The translations under genes were made by a program, and so were the position numbers. This document shows, one piece after another, positions 7,873 to 18,215 of a stretch of 64,000 bases of DNA (positions are counted from its first letter, which is position 1; each line of letters begins with the position of its first letter). Source of the DNA: JANXQG01 sp963780045 (GTDB lineage: Bacteria; Planctomycetota; Planctomycetia; Pirellulales; Thermoguttaceae); the NCBI GenBank assembly GCA_963780045.1, contig CAVZZZ010000001.1, positions 2,542,001 to 2,606,000 of the forward strand, read 5' to 3'. The notes beneath the pieces are model-generated. The model saw nothing but the letters and a program-made list of their open reading frames with translations. It had not been told where the DNA came from and did not search any database.

Positions 7873-9317
7873 ATGAAAAACCTGACTCCCTCTCGCCGTC
7901 AATTCCTCGACCTGACCGTTCGCAGCCTTGGCGGCGCGGCGGCCGCTTCACTGCTGACGGGCAGCGCCGCGAGGCGCTCGCGTCAGCCGCAGCATTGCCC
8001 CAGCTTCCCGGCCTGCAATTTCCCGCCAAAGCCAAGCACGTCATTTATCTTCACATGGTCGGAGGGCCGTCGCAGATGGACCTCTACGACTACAAGCCGA
8101 AGATGGACGCCATGTACGACAAGGACCTGCCCGACTCCATCCGCCAAGGCCAGCGGCTGACGACGATGACTAGCGGGCAGACACGGTTTCCCGTCGCGCC
8201 GTCGAAGTACAAGTTCAAGCAACACGGCAAGTGCGGGATGTGGGTCAGCGAGCTGTTGCCGAACACGGCCAAAGTCGTCGACGAGATGTGCTTCATCCGC
8301 AGCATGAATACGGACGCCATCAACCACGAGCCGGCGATCACGTTCGCGCAGACCGGCAATCAGGTGGCCGGACGGCCATGCCTTGGGTCGTGGGTTTCCT
8401 ACGCGCTGGGCACGCTCAACCAGAACCTGCCGGCCTTCGTGGTCATGGTGGCCAAGTCGACGAACGTCGAGCAGATCCAGGCGATCTCGGCCAAGCTCTG
8501 GACGAGCGGCTACCTGCCGGGCGAGCACGCGGGCGTCGCCTTCCGCAGCGCCGGCGATCCGATCCTTTACATCAACAACCCGCCCGGCGTGCCGGCCGAC
8601 GTCCGCCGCATGACGCTGGACGGCATCCGCTCGCTGAACGAGATGGAGTTCCACGACCTGGGCGATCCGGAAACGCTCACGCGGACCAAGCAGTACGAGC
8701 TGGCCCTGCGGATGCAAGACAGCGTGCCGGAGCTCGTCGATCTAGCCAAGGAGCCGAAGTCGACCTGGGAGCTTTACGGCGAGGACGCCCGCAAGCCGGG
8801 CACGTTCGCCAATACCGCATTGCAGGCCCGGCGGATGGTCGAGCGCGGCGTCCGTTTCGTGCAGGTCTACCACAACAACTGGGACGAACACGCCAACATG
8901 TCCGGCCGACTGCCCAGCCAGTGCAAGGACGTGGATCGGGCTTGCTACGGGCTGATCACCGATCTGAAGCAGCGCGGCATGTTGAAGGACACGCTCATCA
9001 TCTGGGGCGGCGAGTTCGGCCGCACGATCTATTCGCAGGGCGGCCTCTCCCACGAGAACTACGGCCGCGACCACCATCCCCGCTGCTACACGATGTGGAT
9101 GTGCGGCGGCGGCGCGAAGGCCGGCGAAATCTACGGCGAGACCGACGACTTTTCCTACAACATCGTCAAGGACCCCGTCAAGGTCCACGATTTCCACGCC
9201 ACGGTCCTGCGCCTTTTGGGCTTGGACCACGACCGGCTGACCTTCAAGTACCAGGGCCTCGACCAGAAGCTGACGGGCGTCGAGCCGTCGCGGGTCGTGA
9301 CGGAGCTGACAGCGTAA
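7873..9317 (+). CDS. Tat-exported DUF1501 (sulfatase-like) protein, split by a frameshift
   Basis: The N-terminus MKNLTPSRRQFLDLTVRSLG carries a twin-arginine signal (SRRQFL). After one missing base near 7970 the frame resumes as EALASAAALPQLPGLQF and continues without interruption to 9317. The body is a DUF1501 protein of the alkaline-phosphatase/sulfatase superfold: KHVIYLHMVGGPSQMDLYDY at the start, WDEHANM and IIWGGEFGRT in the metal-site regions, and HHPRCYTMWMCGGG near the end. Total about 481 residues, normal for the family. DUF1501 proteins usually pair with DUF1549/DUF1553 proteins; none is present beside this one. Substrate unknown. Confidence 0.88.
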
Positions 9318-9319
9318 GA

Positions 9320-10528
9320 CTAGTCCGCAGGCGCCGCGGGATGGGGCGAGGGGGCGAAGCGCGCACCGGCCCGCGCGGCGGTTTTCCTCGCGTAGATGTC
9401 CGACAGTAGATCTTCGTATCCGGAAACCATTCGCTCGATGGAGGCGTTTTGCACGACAAACTCCCGGCCGGCGCGGCCCAGTTCCGCGGCGCGGGCCGGT
9501 TGCGAAAGCAGTTCGACCAGCCGCGCGGCAAGCTCCGTTTCGTCGCCAGGCGAAACGAGATGGCCCGTGCGGCCTTCCAGTACCGCGCGATCGACCGAGC
9601 CAACGCGCATGGCCAGGACCGGCTTGCCGGCGGCCATCGCCTCCAGGATCGACACCGGATTGGCCTCCATGTGCGACGTCAAAGCCAGCACGTCAATCAG
9701 CCCCAACAGCTCAGGCACGTCGCTCCGCGTGCCGAGGAAATGCACCGCATGAGATATGTCCAACAGGCGAACGAGGGCTTGCAGTTGTTCGCACTGCGGT
9801 CCGTCGCCAACAATCAGGAACCGGGCGCTCGGCACCGCCTTCAACACCCGCACTGCCGCGTTGAGGAACAGTTGATGGTTCTTCTCTGGCCGCAGCGCGG
9901 CGATAATCCCCACGACCGGCGCGCCGTCCGGCAAGTCGAGAGACCTTCGCAGCTCGGCGTCGGGCGGGCGCGGGCAGAAGCGATCGACGTCAACGCCATT
10001 GGGTACCACGCGTACCTTTGCTGCCGTGCAGCCCTCGCGCACCGTCAAGTGACGGGCGTGCGGTTCGGCCACGGCGATAAAGGCGTCGGTCAACGGCGCC
10101 AGCAGGCGGTTGGCGAACTGTACGCGATCCGGCCAGCCGGTGGAGTGCAGCGCGGAAGCCACGACCGGCACGCCGGCCAGTTTGGCCGCCAGACGGCCCC
10201 AAAACATCTTGTCGCCCGCGCCCACGGTGACCACCGCGTCGATGCCGCGGCCTTTGAACAACCTCGCGAGCCGCCAGAGCACGCCCACGTCGGTTTTCCG
10301 CCGCAGCATGCCGTGATGAACGGAAATCTCCGCGGCCATCATCTCGCCCAACGGTCCCGGCAATTTCATGCAGCACAGCTCCGGCAAGAACCGGCGGCGG
10401 TCCAGCCGGCGGATAAGCTCGACCAACAGCGTTTCCGCGCCGCCGACGTTCATGCTCGTGATGACGAACATCACGCGCAGCGGCCGTTGGCCGTCAACCT
10501 GCGCAAGCGGCTTACGTCGCAAGAACAT
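9320..10528 (-). CDS. Glycosyltransferase family 4 (GT-B)
   Basis: A 402-residue GT-B glycosyltransferase that probably adds a sugar to a lipid-linked oligosaccharide at the cytoplasmic membrane. N-terminal fold: VMFVITSMNVGGAETLLVEL. C-terminal donor-binding domain: RVVPNGVDVDRF, IAALRPEKNH, FLIVGDGPQ, VHFLGTRSDVPELL and the SILEAMAAGKPV motif with its glutamate. The ATG at 10528 is preferred over one at 10714 because GGAGGAG precedes it at the right distance and upstream codons run through repeat D. This makes a 17-bp overlap with the deacetylase gene, suggesting translational coupling. Confidence 0.88.
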   Translation of the reverse strand: MFLRRKPLAQVDGQRPLRVMFVITSMNVGGAETLLVELIRRLDRRRFLPELCCMKLPGPLGEMMAAEISVHHGMLRRKTDVGVLWRLARLFKGRGIDAVVTVGAGDKMFWGRLAAKLAGVPVVASALHSTGWPDRVQFANRLLAPLTDAFIAVAEPHARHLTVREGCTAAKVRVVPNGVDVDRFCPRPPDAELRRSLDLPDGAPVVGIIAALRPEKNHQLFLNAAVRVLKAVPSARFLIVGDGPQCEQLQALVRLLDISHAVHFLGTRSDVPELLGLIDVLALTSHMEANPVSILEAMAAGKPVLAMRVGSVDRAVLEGRTGHLVSPGDETELAARLVELLSQPARAAELGRAGREFVVQNASIERMVSGYEDLLSDIYARKTAARAGARFAPSPHPAAPAD

Positions 10529-11579
10529 GAGGCTCCTCCGCAGTAGGTCCTTCTTGCCGAGATGGACTAAACGCCGCCGAATCGCCGCTAATCGTGGGAA
10601 TTTCCTGCGAGTCACCGCCGTCAAGTCCATTCCGGCAGAAAGGACCTGCTGTAGATGGACCGAAGGACGTCGAATCGCCGCCAAACGACGAAGCTTCGGG
10701 CGCGTCGTCATCAACCGATCCTTTCCGGCAGAAAGGACCTACATCGTCGCTCCAATGGTATTCGAACCGCCGCGTGGAGAGCTTGCGCGGGTCGGCGTTG
10801 AGCCAGTTCTTCATCCGCAGCAATTCGCACACGGCCGGGATCCGCTGTATGTGGAAGGCATCGTCGCCGGGGAAGTTGTAGCCGCCGTAGGCCGAACAGG
10901 CGCCCGCGTAGCCGCTTCGCGCCGCCAGAGCGAACGCTTGGCAACTCAAGTTGACGTGCTGGCCGAAGGGAAAGGCAAAGTAGAGGATATCTTGGCCCAA
11001 AGCCGACGACAATTCCTGCCGGGCGGTGACGATCTCGCGGAGCAGCGCGGCGGGGTCGCTCAGCGTGCCCAAGTCGGCATGGTCGTAGGTATGAGCGCCG
11101 ATTTCAATGCCCGCGGCCGACATGGCGCGAATTTCGTCCAGCGAGTTGGGCGGGGCGTCGGCGCCGAGCTTCAAGTCGTGCTCGAACGGCCGGCCCTCCA
11201 AGACGTTCCGCGCCGTGACGAAGTAGGTGCATGGGATGCGCTCCTGGACGAGCCAGGGAATCGCCCGATGGCAGTTGTCGGCATAGCCGTCGTCGAAAGT
11301 GATGTGCAATGCGGGGCTGTCGTTGACGCCGCTTCGCACGCGCCGCTGCACCTCTTCCAGGGAAACGAGTTCGAAATGCCGCCGCAGCCAGGACACTTGC
11401 TCGATGAAGGTGCGATTGGGCATCGTCCACTCGGTCGCCGCGTCGTCGGCGATGCGATGGTAGAAGATCACGGCGATCGGCGTCCGCCGCTGGGCTTTCA
11501 ATTTGCGCTTGATCCACCACCGCGCCGGCAGCGTCGCAGGATAGTAGGCGGACAGCAGCAGGAGTTTCAAAAAGGACAT
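10512..11579 (-). CDS. Polysaccharide deacetylase (NodB domain) with a repeat-encoded C-terminal tail
   Basis: CE4-type de-N-acetylase: VIFYHRI near the N-terminus, HITFDDGYADN with the aspartate pair, HTYDHADL supplying the two metal histidines, and YFAFPFGQ. A hydrophobic N-terminus (SFLKLLLLSAYYPATL) may act as a membrane anchor. The enzymatic domain ends near YHWSDD. The remaining 75 or so residues consist of two units of 31-32 residues each beginning GPFCRKG or GPFCRNG, encoded by tandem copies of dispersed repeat D. Position between a GNAT gene and a glycosyltransferase points to exopolysaccharide synthesis, as in PEP-CTERM-associated EPS loci. Confidence 0.85.
   Translation of the reverse strand: MSFLKLLLLSAYYPATLPARWWIKRKLKAQRRTPIAVIFYHRIADDAATEWTMPNRTFIEQVSWLRRHFELVSLEEVQRRVRSGVNDSPALHITFDDGYADNCHRAIPWLVQERIPCTYFVTARNVLEGRPFEHDLKLGADAPPNSLDEIRAMSAAGIEIGAHTYDHADLGTLSDPAALLREIVTARQELSSALGQDILYFAFPFGQHVNLSCQAFALAARSGYAGACSAYGGYNFPGDDAFHIQRIPAVCELLRMKNWLNADPRKLSTRRFEYHWSDDVGPFCRKGSVDDDAPEASSFGGDSTSFGPSTAGPFCRNGLDGGDSQEIPTISGDSAAFSPSRQEGPTAEEPHVLAT
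10543..10746. repeat. Intragenic tandem copies of repeat D in the deacetylase gene
   Basis: Copies of CATTCCGGCAGAAAGGACCT occur at 10623-10651 and 10715-10746, with a degenerate half copy (GTAGGTCCTTCTTGCCGAG) at 10543-10561, spaced about 90 bp. Between copies the sequence GAATCGCCGC also repeats. All are read in frame as the C-terminal tail of the deacetylase and make the spurious N-terminal extension of the glycosyltransferase. Confidence 0.8.
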
Positions 11580-11676
11580 TGTTTTAGTGCTCAGTACACG
11601 GTGCTCAGGTACTCAGTTCTCGGTGCAGATTTGCATGCACTTCGTACTGGGTACTGCGTCCCGTCCACCCCTCCGC

Positions 11677-12802
11677 CTATTTCGTCGTCTCCAGCACCCA
11701 CCGCTTCACGCTCCTACCGGCCTGCCACAGATTGTTGCGGAGCCGCGAGAGCGTGCGGTCGGGCACGACGCGCAGGCGCCATCTCGCGGCCGCGGCTCGG
11801 CGCGGAAGTGCGACTTGTACGGCTCGTCGCCGCGGAGAAAATCGACCGCGCGGTTTCCGCGCTGGATAGCCCGCTTCAGCGTGGCCGCGGTGATCAGGTG
11901 CCCCGGCTCCTCGTCCAGCCGCTGGGGGTCGATGCCGGCCTGATAAATGTAGGTCGTTCCCGCGCCGACAATCTGGTACTCGACAGCCGCCGTTTTCCCG
12001 TCAAGGTCCAACAGCAGCATTTGCAGTTGTCCCTCCAGCAGCAGCCGCCGGGCGACGTCGCGATGAAAGTTGGTGAATTGAATCGAAGCGAAGCAGCCGG
12101 GCTCGCCCAGCAGTTGCCGGCGCTTCTGGTGCAAGTCGATGAGCGTGTCCAGCGCCGGTTCGAGCTGCGCGCAGGTTTCCACGGCCCGCAGCACGGCGCG
12201 CCCGGTCGCAAACAACTCGCGGTCCGCACGGCGAAGCTTCTTGCGATGGCCCTTGGAAACCATGGCGAGAAACGCCTCCCACGAATCGGGCAACGCCAGC
12301 CGCCAGGTCTGCACAGGAGGATTCGCGTCTTGCGAGCAGCCGCGTTCTTCCAAGTGACGCAGCAACCGCATCACCGGCCCGTCCTCGCCGTCGACGCCGT
12401 CGAGTTCCAGCAGGTCCCAGCAATGCACACCGCCTGGCGCGAATCGGGCCCCGTCAGGTAGGCGGCCAGCGCCTCGGTCACGCGATCGGCATCCTCGGTC
12501 ATGCAGAGCAAACTGGCATAATCGGAACAGACCTCGCCGCTGCCCAGCCAGCGCAGTACCCAGCCCTTGGCCGCCGATCGCTCCAGGAACCACGGGGCGA
12601 TGCCCGTCAACCGCCCCGACGCATCCTCCGCCGCCAACACCATCAGGCGGCGGTGGGGGTCATCGGCAGCGGTAGTGCCGTAATGCCGCCACCAGGTCGA
12701 AAGCCAGGTCCAAGTGCGGAAGGGAACGCCGTGGGCCAGGCGGTCCCAGGACTCTGCATGACGGGCGATCTCGTTCCACCGGGAGTAAGCTATGATTTGC
12801 AT
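11677..12802 (-). CDS. GNAT-type acyltransferase (BioF2/CelD-like), two frameshifts
   Basis: The N-terminal part (ATG at 12802, MQIIAYSRWNEIARHAESWD) and the central part (VHCWDLLELDG ... QTWRLALPDSWEAFLAMVSKGHRKKLRRADREL) are in different frames, joining near 12438. The C-terminal WRLRVVPDRTLSRLRNNLW lies in a third frame from about 11785. Each junction fits one missing base. The merged protein of about 375 residues resembles the FemAB/BioF2-type acetyltransferases of polysaccharide loci: an SWEAFLAMVSKGHRKKLRRA helix, AAVEYQIVGAGTTYIYQAGID, and AVDFLRGDEPYKSHF near the end. It probably acetylates a sugar or precursor. Confidence 0.75.
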
Positions 12803-13062
12803 ACACAAATCTCTGTCATGGGGAGCAATAAGCAAGTTTTTTTGCCGAATTCGGCGGACGTACCGTGCGGCACGGCGATTGGATGACGGTGATGTGCGCT
12901 ATGTTGACTTTTGGCAACGTGGTCCGCGGCAATATCGACAACGTAATCAACCGCGGCGAATGGCACTTGTATTGCACTTGCCAGGCGCAATGCACGACAC
13001 GGTGTTAGCCGCGCCGTGCAAAGCTCACCTGACATGCCAGCCGCCGTTGCAAAGGAAAAGCA
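12803..13062. promoter_or_regulatory. Divergent intergenic region between the GNAT and Wzz-like genes
   Basis: 260 bp that must hold promoters for both directions. It contains inverted segments, for example GCACGACACGG ... CGCCGTGC around 12991-13019 just upstream of the Wzz gene. No clear -35/-10 pair was recognised. Confidence 0.4.
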
Positions 13063-14565
13063 ATGAACACAGCCAATTCTCTCTCCGAGCCGAACGCAGT
13101 TGGCGGGAGTTTGCTTGCCTACTGGCGGCGCGGGCTCGTTACCGCCCTGGTCGTTACCGCAGGCGCGGCCGTCTATGCCGTCGTCGCGCCGAAGTCGTGG
13201 CAGTCGTCGCAGGCGATCATCGTCCGCAACGAGGCCATCGGCAATGATGCGGACGCCGCCCGCTTTCACACCGCCGACGAGTTCAAGGGAATCGAGGAAA
13301 CAATTGTCGAGCTTTCCAAGAGCCGTAACGTGCTCAGCGCCGCGCTGGCCGAGGTCGGGCCGCCGGCTGATGGTCCGCGGCCATCGGCCTGGCCCGGCGA
13401 CGCCGATGTCGAGGACCTGCAAAAGGCCGTCAAAATCGTGCCGCCCAAGGGCGTTGAGCTCGGCACGTCGGAGGTCTTCTATCTGGAAGTCCGCGACAAG
13501 GACCGCCAGCGCGTGACGGCGCTGTGTACGGCCGTCTGCCGGCAGTTGCAGTCCCACCTGCAGGAAATCCGCGACGCCAAGGCCCGCAGCATGATCGACG
13601 AGCTGGACAAGGCCGTGCAGGTGGCCAAGGCCGACCTGAAAGCCGCGACGGCCCGCCTGACCGCGCTGGAAAAGGACGTAGGCAGCGACCTTCCCGAGCT
13701 GCGCTCGCTCCTGGACTCGAACTCCAGCGACACGGCCCTGCGGCGCACGGTGTCGGAGATCGAAAACGAGCTTCGTCAGTACCGCGCCAGCGTCGAAGCC
13801 AACCGCCAACTGCTCGACCTGCTGAAGGAGGCCCAAGCCGATCCGAAGCAACTGTTGGCCGCGCCGAACCGCCTGCTCGAATCGCAGCCCGCCTTGCGGC
13901 GTTTGAAGGACGGGCTGGTCGATGCACAACTCCGCACTGCGATGCTCCAAGGCCGCATGTCCGCCGGCCATCCGCTCGTGATCGCGGCCCGCGAAGCCGA
14001 GACCCAGGTAGCCGATCGCCTGCACGACGAGCTGGCCACCGCCATTCTGGGCGTCGAGTCCGAGCTGGCAGTGGCCGTCAGCCGCGTGCAGTTCCTCGAG
14101 CACCAGCGGCAGCGGGCGGCCGATCGCGTCGACCGCCTCGCCGGCATGCGGGCGAACTACGCCAACTCCCTCAGCGAAACCACCAACCGGGCGAAGCTGT
14201 TGGAACGCGCCGAGCAAGGCCTCAGCAACGCCCGCTCGACCAGCGCCAGCGCCCGCACGTCGAGCTTGATCAGCCCCGTGGACGGTCCCGATACGGGCAC
14301 GCATCCGATTACGCCCGGCAAACTGGTGATCGTGCTGGCCGGCCTCTTGGGCGGGCTGCTGTCCGGCCTGGGCGTTGTCTTGCTGACCGCGCCCGCGGCA
14401 GGCAGGGCAGGGCGGCCGTCGGCCCCGCCGCTATCGGCCGTCGCCGCCAGCGCCGTGTTCGTGCCGTATCGCTCGTCGCGGGAATACGTCGCACAAGTCC
14501 CGGCCGCCTCCTCGGCAGACCCTTGGAGCTTAAGCGTCGCTCAGCAAAGCAGCGCGGCGGAGTAA
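13063..14565 (+). CDS. Wzz/GumC-like polysaccharide chain-length protein
   Basis: A 500-residue inner-membrane protein with a transmembrane segment near residues 24-43 (GLVTALVVTAGAAVYAVVA), a large periplasmic region rich in coiled coil (for example QVAKADLKAATARLTALEKD and ENELRQYRASVEANRQLLDLL), and a second membrane segment near 417-441 (LVIVLAGLLGGLLSGLGVV). This is the topology of polysaccharide co-polymerases of the Wzz/GumC type. The cytoplasmic tail of about 58 residues lacks Walker motifs, so the tyrosine-kinase half is absent. SD AAGGAAAAG precedes the ATG. Divergently placed from the GNAT/deacetylase/glycosyltransferase run, with which it likely works. Confidence 0.8.
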   Translation: MNTANSLSEPNAVGGSLLAYWRRGLVTALVVTAGAAVYAVVAPKSWQSSQAIIVRNEAIGNDADAARFHTADEFKGIEETIVELSKSRNVLSAALAEVGPPADGPRPSAWPGDADVEDLQKAVKIVPPKGVELGTSEVFYLEVRDKDRQRVTALCTAVCRQLQSHLQEIRDAKARSMIDELDKAVQVAKADLKAATARLTALEKDVGSDLPELRSLLDSNSSDTALRRTVSEIENELRQYRASVEANRQLLDLLKEAQADPKQLLAAPNRLLESQPALRRLKDGLVDAQLRTAMLQGRMSAGHPLVIAAREAETQVADRLHDELATAILGVESELAVAVSRVQFLEHQRQRAADRVDRLAGMRANYANSLSETTNRAKLLERAEQGLSNARSTSASARTSSLISPVDGPDTGTHPITPGKLVIVLAGLLGGLLSGLGVVLLTAPAAGRAGRPSAPPLSAVAASAVFVPYRSSREYVAQVPAASSADPWSLSVAQQSSAAE

Positions 14566-14585
14566 GTCAAACGTAGCCGCTTTGG

Positions 14586-15684
14586 TCACCTCACCGCCGT
14601 CGCATCAACGACGCTCACGTGCCGCGCCATGATGTGCGTCGCGCGCTCGTCGGGGATGTAGCCGCGAATCCCCGTCACACCTATCTGCCGGCCGACATAG
14701 CTCCGCAGGTTCACCCCCGGCGCGGGCGAAACGTAGCACTTCAGGTTGCCGTTGGAATCCAGGATCGCATATTGCGGGCCGCCCGGCTTGGGATTGGGCA
14801 CGCGGATCAACTGCCCGGCGGCGTCGAAGCGGCCGTCGCCCTCCACCGGCGCCAACCGCGGAGCCGGCGACGGATCGGGCCGGGCGAACTCGGGCCGCAC
14901 CGCCGCCAACGCCTGCTTGCGGCGCTTGATGTCCTCGAAGCGGTCGATCTTGCTCACCAGCATTCTGCGCGGCCCCGTTGCGCGGCCGTTTCCGCCTGGT
15001 TGAAGAGCGCTTCCGTCCGCCGCTTCGGCTCGCTTAAGTCCCAAAAGTTCGGGTCATCCACGACCATCTCGGAAAGCTCCAGGTCAATCAGATCGAGCTG
15101 TCGCTGAAAGTCACCCGTTGTGCCGGCTCGTTGCGATCGCCTTGCCAACGGTCGCTGTCATTGCCCGCCGCGGTCGTTCGCCGCACGCCATCGACGCGAT
15201 AATCCTTGTCAACGTAGCGGCCGGAAACCCAGCGAAACTCGCCCGCGGGCGGCGCGATCTTGTACCATGTGGGACTGTCCCCTTTACCGCGCCTGGGTTC
15301 CAAGATTTCCACCGTTTCTCCCTTGTGCAGGCGGACCTGGATGATGTCGCGGACGTCGCTATAGCGGCTGCCCACGCGCGAGGCAACCCGCTCGTCGGTC
15401 ACCGTGGCCAGGTTGTTGCCTTCCGGCCGAAGGTGCCGGCTAGAGACCCACGAGAAGCTGCCCTTCGGAGGTCGGATGGCGTACCAGCCGCCCGGATCGT
15501 GGCGATAGACCTCAACGGCGGCGCCGACCTTTAGCTTGTCGGTCGCGTAGTAGTTCTCGCCCGGCCCGCTGCGGACGTAAACCTCATCGGCGGTGACGTA
15601 GGCGGTATAGGGGAACGGCTGCTCGGCGGCGGCCGTCGCGGTGATCGCACCGACAACCAGCAAGACAACAAGCGGCCCGCGCAT
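14586..15684 (-). CDS. Secreted SH3b-domain protein, two frameshifts
   Basis: Signal peptide MRGPLVVLLVVGAITATAAA, then two bacterial SH3 domains: VTADEVYVRSGPGENYYATD ... GWYAIRPPKGSFSWVS and IIQVRLHKGETVEIL ... WYKIAPPAGEFRWVSGRY. After a frameshift near 15105 the middle part reads QRQLDLIDLELSEMVVDDPN. After a second near 14962 the last part reads MLVSKIDRFEDIKRRKQAL and continues to the stop, with a YVSPAPGVNLRSYVGRQIGV segment. Both shifts fit a single missing base. The merged protein is about 365 residues. Probably periplasmic, binding peptidoglycan or another envelope polymer. Confidence 0.8.
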
Positions 15685-16035
15685 GGCGATGCCTCCCGAA
15701 AATGGGGACTGGATGGGCTTTTCAACCGGGCTTGTACCAAAAAACCGTTGGCGGCGACAAGTGCAACTGTAAAGACAGACTACCCCCTCCGGAGGGTGCC
15801 TATCGGCGGCTATTTCACTTTTCGCATTGTGAACACCGTGTTTCTGGCCTGTTTTTGCAGGTTTCTCAAGGTACGACCCCAGGACGCCAGTAGGCCCCCC
15901 CGCTTCCGGGTGCTATCTGCGCCAATGCACTGGCTGGGAGCGTGGAGCGGGGAGCAGCAGGTGGGAAAGTGGTAGGCGGCGGTTCCTCCCCTCGCCCGGC
16001 GGGAGAGAGCAGGGGGGTGAGGGCGTTTCCGTCCA
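15685..16035. other. Intergenic region with a family F palindrome
   Basis: No gene seen. At 15983-16028 there is a pyrimidine/purine palindrome (CCTCCCCTCGCCC ... GGGAGAGAGC, followed by GGGGTGAGGGCG), a member of the dispersed repeat also present at 26972-27160, 27449-27612 and inside the DUF4139 gene at 34622. Confidence 0.5.
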
Positions 16036-16512
16036 TCATACCGCGTATCTTAACTCTTGTAAACACACATTGGTACTTGTCGTTCGCCCGTCGCCGCAAC
16101 TCCTTGCGCCGCACGCCTTACGACGCTTGACATTTGTTCGCGTTTTCGTGCCTGCCTCTGAGGCCCTGCGAATATGTCGCAAATCCAGGCAATGCTTGAC
16201 CCGCCGTTTTTTGGCTATAAGTTGCTCCAAGGATTCGATGAGGGAATCCGCGCCACTCAACGCTTCACCGATCTTGGACTGCTCGGTTATCGTCGGTGGG
16301 ATTGGTGATTGCAGTCGCTCTATGCCGTTAACGAATAGATTTGGCTGTGCAGCTCGGCTTAGACCATAGGAAATCTGCTTCTTTGCATTTGCACCCTGTA
16401 GCCAGTGTTGAACGAAGAGGCTACTGGCTTTATTGCTGTCAATCTTCACGAGAGCCGCACTTCGCACCAGAACACACTGCAGGCCTTCTGGCACAACAGC
16501 AACTCGACCCGC
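16036..16512 (-). pseudogene. Type I restriction specificity subunit (HsdS), C-terminal remnant
   Basis: Reads AGRVAVVPEGLQCVLVRSAA, then LFVQHWLQ, NLFVNGIERLQSPIPPTITE (the conserved L..IPLPP..EQ region after the target-recognition domain) and IGEALSGADSLIESLEQLIA, the central conserved helix of HsdS. In-frame stops occur upstream of about 16512 and the tail after KKRRVK is degenerate. No hsdM or hsdR is nearby, so this is an isolated relic. Confidence 0.65.
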
Positions 16513-16587
16513 CTATTACAAACCAACGACCAACACTATACCATCACTCGTTGGCACGGCAAACTTGGGAGACGAAAGGGGTCGGAC

Positions 16588-16699
16588 GAAAGGGGTCAGA
16601 ACTGTATTCCGCTTGAGAGGAACAGCCGCGACGATGCGCAAGTGCGCCGAACCAGTCTCGGAAGGACGCCGTCATAAAAGCGAAGATAGTTCTGGCCCC
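16588..16699. repeat. Family B inverted-repeat element (MITE-like)
   Basis: AAAGGGGTCAGAACTGTATT (from 16589) and the inverted GAAGATAGTTCTGGCCCC (16682-16699) form imperfect terminal repeats around about 70 bp. The motif GACGAAAGGGGTC is also doubled at 16571-16597. Related to the tandem repeat at 3456-3512. It lies between the hsdS remnant and the amylase gene. Confidence 0.6.
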
Positions 16700-16729
16700 G
16701 ATTGCGCCCGACCTTTTTGCCCCCACCAG

Positions 16730-18193
16730 TCAGGCCAGCTTCGCCACCGAGTACGCCGCCGCCCGCCAGGGCGACATGTCGAGAAACAAGCCTTGCGATT
16801 GCAGCTCATCGCCGTCGCGGTCGTAAATGGCGGCGCTGAAGTGGTCTTGCAGCCGCCAGCGGGCGCCGGCAAGTCCGTTGAGGCAAAGCCTTGCCCGGCA
16901 CTGCGACTGATTGGCCGCATAATTCACGGCGGCCAGAAGCCGCCGGCCGCCTGAATGCTCCCAAGCGAAGGCCACGAAACAGTCGGAAGTCCAGTTGCCG
17001 TCCCATGCCGGGCGCAATCGACCAATTTCCATTGACCTTCGCGGGCCGCGGGGAGGCGAAGAACGCCCAACAGCCGGCGATAGAACTCTTGCAGCACCGG
17101 GTCGACTGCTTCATTCGGCCCGCGGCCAAGGTGGGGTGAAATATGCTTCTTCCGCCCCTCAAGCTGCCCTTGATGGAAGAACCGCAGGCCGGGCGAAAGG
17201 AAAGTGATCACCGCTGCCGCCTGGTGCATCTCCCTGGGGAACAGGGCGGCGGTGCGCGGCTCATCGTGGTTCTCCAGAAATCGGGCCATCTTGTTCTGAT
17301 AGCCAATGTCGGCCCAGAGATGTTCGCGCACCGGCCGCGCATGGCCTTCGCACAGACGGTCGTAAAGCCGCTTGTCGTAAGTGTAATCGAAGCCCTGCTG
17401 CTGCAGCGTCCACTCCATGTCCCAATACACCTCGGCCATGAAGCAGAACTTTGGCGACTGCTCGCGAACGCAGCGAATGGCGCGCGGCCAAAAAGGCGCC
17501 GGGCGGAGCCCCCAGGTGCGCTCGAAGACTTCGGGAAGCACGAGCATCGCCATGTCGCAGCGGACGCCGTCGCACTGGCCGGCGATCTTCCTGAGCACGC
17601 CGATCATCGCCTCCTGCAGCGCGGGATTGGCGTAGTTGAGCTGCAGCGTGTCGGGCCAGCCGGCGAAGTAGGGATCGCGGCCGTAGGCAAACAACCGATC
17701 GCCGCCGGCGCTGCGAATTCGCGCATAGTTGAGCGGTGCGCGGGCCAGGTCGAGCTCCGTTCCGGCGACGTAGTATTCAGGTTGGCTCTCCACCCACGGA
17801 TGGTCCAAGCCCGTATGGTTGGGCACGAAGTCCAGCATCAACTTCAGGTTTCGCTTGCGCATTTGCCGCGGAGCCGGGCTAGCACGGCATCGCCTCCCAA
17901 CTGCTCGTGAACGTCATAAGCCGTGACGGCGAAGCCAGAGCCGGGAATGTCTTCTTCGGACAGGTCCGGCAATGTCTGCTTGAACTCGCGCAGCCATTGC
18001 GGGTTGCCGCGCAAATCCGCCGGCTTGCCGCTCCTGTTTGCCAGACGCTGAGCAGCCAAATCCAGTCAAAGCCCATTGCCGCCAGGCGGTCCAGCTCGGT
18101 GTCGGGAACGTCGTCCAACGTAGCCGGCCGGCCGAGATGCCGCGACAGTTCGGTCAGCCAGACGCGGGTGTTGATCTGATACAATGAGGACAT
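16730..18193 (-). CDS. Alpha-amylase-family glycosidase (GH13-like), three frameshifts
   Basis: Four segments in successive frames assemble into one GH13-like enzyme: MSSLYQINTRVWLTELSRHL to SVWQTG (18193 to about 18040); KPADLRGNPQWLREFKQTLP to VLARLRG; then from about 17865 KLMLDFVPNHTG (region I), CDGVRCDMAMLVLPEVFE (region II with the nucleophile aspartate), FMAEVYWDMEW (region III glutamate) and FLENHDEPRTA (region IV); finally from about 17030 EIGRLRPAWDGNWTSD to the C-terminal beta domain. Every shift fits one missing base. All catalytic regions are present, so activity is likely if the frame is intact in the organism. Cytoplasmic; no signal peptide. Substrate not determinable. Confidence 0.8.
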
Positions 18194-18215
18194 CGCGATA
18201 ATTATAGCATTGCCC

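Noticed and set aside
10368..12461. 697-codon plus-strand open frame
   Set aside because: Antisense to the deacetylase and GNAT genes; long only because of GC-rich codon bias.
12790..14304. 504-codon minus-strand open frame
   Set aside because: Antisense shadow of the Wzz-like gene, rich in Arg/Ala/Gly with no domain; the plus strand has a signal/membrane topology and coiled coils.
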